The position numbers were made by a program, and so were the translations under genes. A model generated the notes under the pieces. That model was not told the DNA's origin, did not search any database, and was given only the letters and a program-made list of their open reading frames with translations. A DNA stretch of 64,000 nt from Snuella sedimenti (lineage in GTDB: Bacteria > Bacteroidota > Bacteroidia > Flavobacteriales > Flavobacteriaceae), in assembly GCF_016428595.1 (NCBI RefSeq), contig NZ_JAELVQ010000011.1, forward strand, positions 82,489 through 146,488, read 5' to 3'. Positions 8,378 to 20,300 of this stretch are shown piece after piece; positions within the stretch are counted from its first letter, which is position 1; each line of letters opens with the position of its first letter.

Positions 8378-11300
8378 TTACCTATAAAGCGTAAAATGGC
8401 CGACAAATTCGCGATCGTCTTTTGGATCATTTAGCTTTACAACATACCAGTAATCACCCGAAGGTAAAGGAGCACCACGGTAGTTTCCATCCCATTTTTC
8501 TCCTACGCGTAAAGTGGCTATTTTACGTCCATACCTGTCAAATATATCAAAGGTCATATCCTTATATTGTGAGGTACATCCTGGGCCCCAACCGCCATTT
8601 TGTGGCACAAAATAATTTGGGATACATACATCGATATATTCAAAATATTTGGTAGCTGTAGCCACACAACCATTACTGTCGGTCACGGTAACTGTATAAT
8701 CTCCGGAGGCGTAAATAATAAATGTATTTTCACTTCCATACGATTCACCATTTAAAGTGAATTCATAATTACCAGTACCACCTGTGGCTACGGCTACGAT
8801 TTCATTTAAGCCACCGTTTTCCAGCACAAGTTCTAAAGGTTCATATTGTTCAATATCAAAGTTTTCGGTTCTTTGTATACAACCATTTATATGTCTAACA
8901 TCAATAAAGTGATCCAATCCAGCTGGTACGTTTATAAATACGTTACTGGATTGGTATGGCCCACCATTTAATGAATAATCCAATTCAGAAGGATCCGTTA
9001 TGCTTTCATCAACTTCTACGGTAACAGTATTAGTAGACATGTTGTTAGTACATCCATATTCGACGATGGCCACTGGCTCAATTTTAACCGATTCAGGGAA
9101 AGTAATGTTCCATTCCGATTCACAGCCTTCACTATCCATAACATATACAATATGGTCGCCTCCACTTAGGCTGCTAAAAGTAAATGGTGTGTTTTCTAAA
9201 ACACCTGTAGTGTATGTGCCATTAATATCGTCTAAGGCAACGCTATAAGGAGCTGTGCCTCCAGAAATTTCAATACTAAACGCTCCATTCATATCGCCAT
9301 CACAAATTTCTGGAATGATGGAGTTTGGAACAATGTTAAGGATTACGGGTGTTGGCTCTACAATGGTAATATCTTCAAGTATATAACACCCTAATTCATC
9401 TTGTACGATCACTTGATAAGTGCCTGGGAAAAGATCATCAAAGATAGGTTCATCAAAAAACTGATCCATTTGAGGGGAAATTGCATATTTGATAATGCCT
9501 GTTCCTCCAGAAGCTATTACCTCTATTATCCCGTCATTAGAACCATTACAGGTTACGTCTGTAGTTATGAATTGTGCTGTTAATGGCTCTGAAGGTTCAG
9601 TTATGGTAACAGTAGCTGATGTTACGTCACAATCACCACTCTCTACAAAAACCTGGTAAGTGCCTATAGGTAATCCTGTAAAGACACCTGGTGTGTCTTG
9701 GGTTACTGGTGTAATATCATTACCCGAGCCGTCTTGTAAGGTATAAATATAGTTTCCTAAACCGCCTTGCGCTTCTGCTACAATAACACCTGTACTTTCG
9801 CCAGCACAATTAATAGTTGCATTGGTTGTGTCTAAATTTACAATTAGCGGTTCTAATGGTTCTATGGTAATTTCGTTAGAAACAGTAGCTATACAACCAT
9901 TCGTATCCCTTACATAATAAACATAGGTGCCAACTGGTACAGAGAATGTGACATCCGTAGAGAATGATCCTAGAACAGTGTTGAGGGTTATATCATCACT
10001 ATATTCGTAGGGGCCTATCCCTCCTACTGCACTTAAAGTTAGTGTCGCTTGTGTTAAACAGGTTTGTGAACTTGCCTTGACTAAATCTGCTACCAATTGA
10101 GAAGGTTCAGATATAACGATATCGGCTGTAGTAAATTCACAATCGTAACCATCAGTTACAGTAACGTTATAGGAGCCAAATCCCAAACCAGTAAATATAG
10201 GAGACGTTTGTGGTCCAGAAGAACTAGGTGTTGGTGCAGTTCTGTTTAAGGTATAGGTATAGTTACTACCTTGTCCGCCAGTAACATTACTAACCGTTAT
10301 AGTTGCATTAGTATCACCAAAACATGATAATAATGTTGGAGTTGCCGCTATTGTAGCATCAATAGGTGTTGGATTTACTAAGCTTACATTTGTTGAAGCG
10401 ATACAGCCTTTACTATCTCTAACGCTAACAATATAATCTCCTGCTGTTAGTCCTGTAAAATGATATGTTGCGCTAAATGCTGTAATGATTGTTCCACTGG
10501 TTAACTCTAACTGGTACTCATACCCTCCTGACCATCCACCTGTGGCACTGGCAGAAATGGTTCCGTCGTTGTTACCGCTCACACAGGTTATTTCTGTATG
10601 TGTTTCTGTAATGCTTAAAGCAGCTGTAGGCGCTGTAATGGTAAAGTTTTTATTAATCGTACAAAATGGTGTGTTGGTTAACGTTGCTGTTACAGTATAA
10701 GTTCCTGAAGCTAAACCAGAAATTGTAATTGGCCCGGCATTGGCAGTTGTTCCAGAGGCAACAGTAGCACCTAAAGCATCTACTACATTGTAAGTAAAGG
10801 GACCAGACTCGTCTGTAGGTGTTGGCACACGATCTATGAGCGTTACATTCACGCTACCATCGGTATCATTAAAACAAGTAACATCAACCACAGAATCTAT
10901 TGTTAAATCAAAGGTATTAGGGTCGTTTACATAATGTACGGTTTGTAAACTACACTGGGTGTCTAAGTTTTCAACGGTAATGATATAATTACCTATTGGC
11001 AATCCAGTAAATATGCCTGTTGTATTTGTTTGATTAGGGAGTACACCATTCGCATCTTCTAAGGTGTATTCCAGATTGGTTGGTGTGCCGCCTGTACTCG
11101 TTACCGAAACAGTAATATCTTCATCATTAGTACAAGTAATGGCATTATCAATATTAACGGTTAAATCTTCTAAAGCTATAAAAGGTTCGATAGTAGCTGT
11201 TGTTGATCCAGAACAGCCATTGTCATCATAAACATTTATGGTGTAATTACCGCCCGATAAATCACTTTCGATGTAAACATTGCTAGATCCAGACTGTACA

Positions 11301-14300
11301 ACGGTTACGCCTTTTACAAATTCATAAATAATGTAGGTTCCAGAACCACCAGTTATACTATTTACTGTAATACTCGCAAAGTTTGTTGTATTCGTACCTG
11401 CAGTACAAGCATATTCTACTACTGTTGGAGCGGGAACTACAATGTTATTAGGTTCGCCTACAATGACATCTTGAGTTGCGATACAATTTCTTCCTGAAGT
11501 TACTTGAATGGTGTAAGTTCCTGGTGCTAATCCTGTAAATACATTAGAAGTTTGAGGCGCTACTACAATAGGAGCGGTAATTTCGTAGGTATAAATAGGA
11601 TTGTCATTATTGGCAGGTAAGTTTACTGTTATACTGCCATCACTTCCTCCATTACAGCTTACATCTGTCGGTACTGGTGTAAACGTTACTGGTGTGGCAG
11701 CATCCAAAGTAATAGTTGCATCTTTTGTACAATTAGTGACCGTGTCGGTAATAGTTACTGTATAGGTTCCCGATGGCACACCTGAAATGACATTTCCAGA
11801 TATACTTCCAACAGACGGACTTATACTGTATGTATAATTTCCAGAACCTCCAGAACCTGTTACCGTAATTACACCATCATCATCTGTACAACTAGGTAAG
11901 GTTGTAATGGATGGTGTGAGGTCTAAGGACGGATAAATAGTTATTGATGTTCCGCTAACAGCTGTACAACCGTTTCCATCCCTTACGGTTACAGCATAGG
12001 TTCCGGGTGTGGATACCGTAAATGTTGGACTCGATTGAAAGCCATTACCAATAGAATATTCAAATGGCGGTATTCCTGTTGTACCTGTTACCGTAAATGT
12101 ATAAGGATCGCCATTTAAATTACATTGGTTATCAGCAAAAGTTGGAACTGTTACTGTTGGTAAAGAATCTGTTGAAATAACAACATCTATTTGAGCAGTA
12201 CATCCGTTTGCATCTTGTACCCAAACATCCCAATCGGTATTGGTTGCAGGATCTAAAACAGCTGTATTGTTATTGGTGTAATCCGATACAGTTGGAGCAA
12301 AACCGTCTATAACAAAAGCATATTGATATGGTGGTGTTCCATTGCTTGCTGTTACGGTTACCTGGGCACCAAAATTACAAGTTGCATTGATATTATCAGC
12401 TTCAATAAGGGTTAATGTAGCTGGTTCACTAACGGTTATTGTAACTGTATCGGTACATCCTGTTGTATCATCTGTTACCACTATGGTTTGATCTCCTATT
12501 GGCAGCCCTGTTAAATTAATTGTAGTAGCAGTTTGTCCAACGATAGCAACCCCTCCATTAATTGTGTAACTATAGGTTCCTGAGAAATTTGACACTGTAA
12601 AGTCAACAGCTCCATCTGAACCGCCATTACAACTCACATCATTAACCAATAATCCGGATACAGTAATATTGGTTACCGGATCTACAGTAAATGATTCTGT
12701 ATAATAACAACCATTGGCATCAGTTACGGTAAATACGTAGGTGTCTGGAGCTAAACTTGTAAAGATTCCAGAGGAAGCTCCTGTTGTATTACCTGTCGCA
12801 CTTGCCGGTGAAATTATTTCATAGCTTAAAGGGGCGACACCACCAGTTGGTGTTAATGTAACATCACTGGTTAGTGCTATACAAGTTACAACCGTAGATG
12901 AGAAATCCAAATCCGTAGGCACGTCTAATGCAGGAATATTAACATCTATAGGCGTTGCAATAATACAGCTATTGGCATCTTTTATGTAAGCTGTTACAGT
13001 TCCTGCAGCATATGTTGCATAGGTGTTTGTTGAGGTGTAATTAACACCACCATCAAAACTATAAGTATATGGGGCTGTACCTCCACTACCTGTAATGGTT
13101 ACTATGGCTGGTTGTGTTGCGTTTCCAGCACCACAGGTTAACCCTTGGGTTAAACTGCCTGTTCCTGCCACAGCAGTAGGATCGTTAATAGTCACAGGTG
13201 TTGCTGCCGAATCACAATTTTTACTGTCTCTAACAACCACATTGTATATGCCTCCTGATAGACCGCTAAACACATTGGATGCTTGGAACGTAGCACCATT
13301 ATCGATACTGTATTGATAGGGGGCTATACCATTGGCCGCCGTTATAACAATGCTTCCGTCGGAGCCACCGTTACAGCTCACATCTGTATGTATTTCTGTA
13401 AGTGTAGGCGTTGTGTTTGGTGTGACTGTAATGACATTAGATATCGCTTGACATCCTTGAGAATCTGTTACTCTAAATTGATAAGTCCCATCTATAGTAG
13501 TGGTATATGGTGAACCAGCTATAACAACATAGCCACCACCATTATAACTAACTTCATAAGTGCTGTAGGTACCGGTTCCTCCACTAGCAGTAATAGTAAT
13601 ACTGGCATCAAGGGTACAGGTTAAATCTTGTGTCATGTTAGCATCCAATAATAATGGAGGTTCTACAACATAAGTTGTAGAAGCGATACATCCATTACCA
13701 TCTTTTACGCTCACAGTATAGGTACCTGTCATACTAATGGTAAATGTTGAACTGGTTTGGTAAGCACCACCGATACTATAGGTTAGCGGACCAATAGCAC
13801 TACCAGTACCTTCAACCAACGTGATATTAAATGGCGTACCATCAAAACATTGTTGGGGTACAGGATCGATTGTTGGAGTTGGATCTGCCGCTAATGTTAT
13901 ATCGTATTCCCTAATACAGTTATAAGCATCTTTTACATAAACGGTATAAGCATTTGCCGATGCAGTAAATGTATTTGCACTAGCCCAACCCCCACTTGAT
14001 GCCGTTGGAGCTGGATCTGATTCTAATAATAACTGATATGTATATGGAGCAGTTCCATTACTGGCAGTAGCAGAAATAATACCTAATTCGTTACAATTTT
14101 CATTTTTTGAAACAGAGGCAGTAAGACTCAAATCTATGGTAGATTCGGTGATGTTAAAGGTAGTTGTTGCAATACTACATCCCGCATTTGTCGCTCCCAC
14201 ATCTTCTGTTACTAAGACAAAGTAATTACCAAATGGCAAGGGTCCTAAATTAGACACAGATAGTGTTCCATTGGCAGGCACTGTTCCTGATCCGGTAATG

Positions 14301-17300
14301 CCTGTTGAGGCTAATGATTGCGAATTAAATATTTCGAATGTCACATCTGTTGACGAACCATATATACTTGTTATATCAAAGCTTACATTACCATTGGCAC
14401 TTCCCGTACACGTAATATTATTTGAAACGAGAGCACTAGTTGTTAATGTTGAATTGGTTGGTACAGGCGCATTTGCAATCTCATAATAATAACAGCCGGT
14501 TAGTTCATCGAAAACAATAAACGTATAAGTCACACCGGGTATTAAATTAGTAAATGTTGTTTTCTCACTTCCCGGAGCATCCTCATCCTGCCATGGTGCT
14601 GTAGTAGGAGCAGTATAGGTCATTCCTGGGCCAGAATAAATAGCAAAATGGTAGGGGCCTGAACCGCTCAAGGTTGTTCCAATAGACACTTCTGCAGTAC
14701 CTCCACTTATACAATCTGCGGTAGTATTTATTAGAATATCTAGGTCATCTGGAGGAGACGCTACTAAAATATCTTGAATTAATACAGAACAGCCATTGGC
14801 ATCTACTATATTGATTTGATACAATCCAAAATCAACAACATCAAAATTAACGGATGTTGAACCAGTAGCATTTAATTCTGAATTTGAGTAGCCATTTACG
14901 CCTGTCACATAATAATTGTAAGGAGCTGTTCCTCCTGTTACGCCATCTACAATAACAGACCCTTTAGACACACCACCAGCCTGACAGGTTATTGGTTCTG
15001 CATGATAAGTAGGAACTAAAGGAGTTGGTTCACTAATAGTAATGGTATCTGTATCTGTACATCCCCTGGCATCTGTTACGGTAATAGTATAATCTCCAGC
15101 GGCTAAACCAGAGGTTTGTGTACCGTAGTCGGTTCCAGTTGTATCATTATTTACATTAATAATAAAAGGTGGTGTACCAGATGCGTTATCAATCGTAATT
15201 TGAATAGCTGCTGTTTCTTCACTATTACATGCAATAGATTGGGTTTCTATTACGCTAGTAATTGAAGGGTTAGTAGGATTCGTGATAGTTATTGCATTTG
15301 TTTCTTGGGTACATCCATTAGCGTCCGTAACCCTGAATTGATAAGTACCTGCACTAGTAGTTGTATATGTAGACCCAGCAATGGGTGAATAACTACTGCC
15401 CCCATCAGTACTTACTTCGTAGGTATAAGGAGGGTTGCCACCCGATACAGATATGTCAATACTTGCTTCTTGCGGTAATGAACATGTTAAATCTTTTGTT
15501 AGAAGTGCACTGGTTGCAATTGGCGGAAAAACGTCTGTTTGTGTAGCGCTCGTTGTTGTACATCCATTAGCGTCTCTTACTGTAATGGTATAGCTGCCTG
15601 CAGCATTTACGGTAAATGTTGGACTGGTTTGGTAGGATAAGCCACCATTAATGCTATATGAAAGTGGAGCAAGCCCTGTTGCCGTAACGGTAAAGGTAAA
15701 CCCAGATGAAGCAGTACATTGATTCGATACCGTTGGTGCGGTTACCGTTGGTAATGGATCTTCTGTAATTGTTACAGCGGTCATTGCTGTACATCCATTG
15801 GCATCTTTAACGTATACATCCCAAACCAAGTTTGTAGCAGAATTAGTATCTACAGTTATTACATTACTACTATTATAAGTTGTAGGCGCAGGAGCACCTG
15901 TTATTACAGCAGCATAAGTGTAATTAGGTGTTCCCCCAGAAGGTGTTACGGTAATTTGAGAATTATCTTCATTACAATGTACATTCGTCGCCGTTGCCGT
16001 AAGACTTACGGGGTTAGCCGGTTCCGAAATAGTTATGGTTTCATTGGCTGTACATCCTGTGGTTAAATCTGTAACCTCTACGGTATAACTACCTGCTATT
16101 AGATTGGTTAAATCGATGGTGTTTCCAGATTGCACTAATGTTCCTGAGCCACTTGTTAAAGTGCTTGTATAACTACCCGTATATCCAGAAACTGTGAATT
16201 GTATAGCTCCTGTATTACCGCCGTTACATAATACATCACTTAACTTCAATCCTGTTATAGCTATTGGTGTAACAGGATCTATAGTATAGGATTCTGTATA
16301 GTAACATCCGTTAGCATCGGTAACCCTAAAAATATAAGTACCTAGGCTTAATCCTGAAAAAGAGTTCGAAGCTTGTTTTCCAACTATAATAGGAGATGGG
16401 GCGATCGTTTCATATTCCAATGGACTTACACCATCTGTTGCGGTTACTGTTACTGTTGAGGTTGTTGTTGTACAGGTAACATCGGTTGCGCTAAAATCTA
16501 AATCCGTTGGGGGATCCAATTGTAATATCGTAATAGAGCCATTATCGGTACACCCGTTGGCATCTTGAACAGCATAGGTTATGGTTTGATCGGTTCCATT
16601 GTCGTTTACTGTTAAGGTATTATTAGAGCTAAAACCAGATCCATTGAAACTGTATAGATAAGGAGCCGTTCCTGTCGAGGGAACAGCAATGGTTACTGTT
16701 GCCGATTGTTTTGTGTTGTTAGCATCACAACTAAATGTTGTTGCACTTGCTGTAGCAACTAAAGTGGTAGGCTCTGTTAAGGTTACCGTACCATTAAAAA
16801 TACATTCATTAGCATCTTGTACTTGGTAGGCATAAGAGCCAGCTGCCAATCCAGTATATAGTGATGTAGAGGTAAACGGGCTTCCTTCAAAACTATAGGA
16901 ATAGGGGCCTACACCGTTGGCTGGTATTATTTGTACAGATCCATTAGAGTCTCCATTACAACCCGGATTCACGGTTGTAGTGGTTGCCGTGGGATTTTCT
17001 ATTGGATTGATAGTAATTACATTCGATACTGCCTGACAGCCATTAGCATCGGTTATTTGAAATTGGTACGTGCCATCGGTTCCAGTTGTTAAGGTAAAGG
17101 TGTTTCCTGTTAGGTTTGGTGTTCCCGAACCTTGTATTAATGTTACAGAGTATGGTGGGTAACCGTCTGAAATAGTTCCCGTAATTACCGCATTGGGAGA
17201 CGCCGTACAGTCTAATGCTTTTGTTAAAACGACATCTACGTTTACTTGTGCTGCAATAGTCTCAGTTGGTAAAGTAACAGTACATCCATAGGCATCCCTT

Positions 17301-20300
17301 ACGGTTATATCATAATTACCAGGGGTTAGATTTGTAAAACTATTGCTAGATTGGAATGCACCACCGTTAATGCTATATTCATAGGGTGCTTGGCCTCCAG
17401 ATGCCGTAATTTCTAGTGTCGCTCCGTTACTTGTATCATAACAATAATCGGCATTACTTATAGATGCCGTTGGCGCCGTTGGTGCTATTAAGTCAAGTGT
17501 CGTTGTTGCCACACAGCCATTTGCATCGGTAGCTCTTATGGTATAGTTTCCTGCAGCTACATTCGTTAAAATACCGTTGCTAGGGAAATTTGCGATTAGG
17601 TTTAGTGTATTATCTAATAATTCATAGGAATAGGCAGGTGTTCCGCCTGTTGCTGTTGCGGTAACGGTTGACCCATCAAGACAGGTTACTGGTGTTCCAG
17701 AAGCATTTACTTCTAATAGCGTAGGAGCAACAATATCATGATTAAAAGTAAAACTACAGGTATCAACAGCATCCTCATAGCGTACCTGAATGGTATAGCT
17801 GCCTGCTGTTAGTCCGGTAATGGTGTAAGGAGATGTCATTTGGGTATTCCAATTCACACCGTCTAAAGAATATTGAAAACCATTAGCAGGATCGAAATTT
17901 TGGGCAGCAATAGTTATAGTTCCGTCTGCTCCTGCCGAACAACTCACATTCGATGTTCCAGTAACATCAGCAGTAAAGGCATTGCCCGAGTTTACAACAA
18001 AAGGAAAGTCTACCTGTTCTATACAAGTTACAGGAAGCTGGTAAACACTAATATCGTCTATAAGAGCATCATTTCCGAAATACTCAACGCTTCCAGAGCG
18101 TATTACAAAGGTTAAGTTGGTATTGTTGCCTGGGTTGAGGGTTAACTGACTAAAATTCCATTGTTCGTTTTTAGGAATAGTGCCTGTAAATTGTTCGGCT
18201 ATTACGGTTCCTGAGCCATCTACCAACTGTATTCTGAAATCTGGATCATCCTGAACAGTATAAACAGATCGCATTAAGTTTGCTAAATAGAGATCTACTT
18301 TTATATCTTGATTGGGAATAACATCGTTTATGGGTTTGCTATACAATATACCATAAGGCCCTGCTGCAGATCCTATGTTTACAAGCAAAAATCTACCGTC
18401 TGGATCGGCTCCGTTTGTAGTATGGTCTTGAAAGTGATACCATGCACCAGAATTGTTAGATGAGGGGTCATCAGATCTCCAGAAAAAACTGGCTACAGAA
18501 TATTGATTATCTTCTACAGAGCGTGTGCCACAAGGATAAGGAGGGTTTACACGTTGGTCGTTAAAACAATAAGCACTTGCTATTCCCGGTGAAGTAGTTG
18601 GTGCCCCGCTTCCAAAATCTTCGTTCAACAAATTACTATAAGTAGGAACGGTCTCCAGTTTATAAGTAACAGTTACAGTATGTGATCCTTCAGAGACATC
18701 TAAAAAGGTTTTAGGATCTGCTGTATTGGGGTTTTCGGCACCGTCCAGCAAATAGGTGTAAGTATAAGAATTAGATCCTTCGTTGGTTACTGTTACTGTT
18801 GCGTTGGCTGTGCCATCACAATTAAAATCTGGATCGGAAACAGTTATGGTTGGAGGTACTGGTTCTGGATCTATAATAATGCCTGGCATCGCATAAATAC
18901 ATCCATTTGCATCCCTTATATACAGTGTATAAGTTCCGGGAGCGACATAGGCTTCATTCGTGCTTGTCCAAGTAGCTTGGTTGTCAAAACTGTACTCGTA
19001 TGGAGGGGTACCTCCTTGTGGGTTTGTAATGCGTACTTTACCTTCACCATTAGGACCACAACCTGCCAATTCGGAAACACCAGCTGAGGCCGTTAATGCT
19101 GTATCTGGCTGTGTTATGATTATATCTTCAGAAGCACTAAAACACTCGATACCATTCAATGAATATTTAATGTTTGTTGTGTAAGTACCAGCAGTAAGGT
19201 TGGAAAATGTCGGGTTAGATTGGTATGTAGTACCATTATCTATACTATATTCAATGGTATATCCATTGGCATTGGTAACATTAAATTGTATTTGTCCCGT
19301 ATTGTCGCCGTAACATAAAATATCAGTGTGCGATATTGTAAAATCTGGAGCCGAAATGGCTTCAACGGTAATGGATGTTGCTGTGCTACAGTTGTTGGCG
19401 TCTATAACGGTGATATTATAATCTCCAGCTGTAGGCACTGTTATTATTGGACTGTCTTGAGAAATGGTAGCTCCATTTACATAATATTGGTAGGGAGGTG
19501 TACCACCTTCGGGGTAAACAGTAATTTCGCCATCTGTACACGTTAGAGGCCTTGTAAGTGCTACTGTAGCGGTTAATACCGGTGGATTTATTATTTCTAT
19601 ATCACTTGTAAAAAGACAACCATCATCGGTTGATACTGTATAGGTATAAGTCCCAGGATTAAGGTTTGCAAAAGTATAATCGCTGTTTGTTATAGGGCCT
19701 ACACTGTTTACTAACGTTCCTCCTTCCGAAAGACTATAGTAGTATTGTGGCAAGCCATTGTTTACAGCTAATTGGATGCTTCCTTTATCGCCATTACAGT
19801 TGGGTTGTGTAACTACGGACGATACCGAAACGTCTCTGTCTCTTACATAGATATTAGGTGTTTCAAAAATACAGGGGTTGGTATCGACGCCCACTTGTCT
19901 AATATAAACAGTATAGTAACCAGCAGTATCAATAGAAAACACATTGGACGATTGATAGGAACCACTAGGATCTAAACTGTACTCATAGCCAGAGGGAACA
20001 CCTCCTACGGTAATCTCTCCTAGTGTATTACATATAATATCTTTGGCAATAACAGTTGGGTTTAATAAGTTTTGATAGACATTAAAATAAAATATGCTAA
20101 AACAACCTCCCGGGTAGTTTATTACAATTCTAAATTCACCTGCCTGATCGGCTGTATAATTAGGGCCGGTACCAACCTGGTTCCATGTACAGGCATCATT
20201 TTCATTGGCACAATCATCAACAGTAACAGGGTCACAACTAGTTTCATCTAGTTTTTCCCAAATTATGGAAACGGCATCGCTTATGCCTGTTGTGATTGCT

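Noticed and set aside
8422..20000. Many plus-strand open frames of 60-82 codons across sprB
   Set aside because: All are antisense to the intact SprB frame, show no conserved composition and have no promoter or start context.
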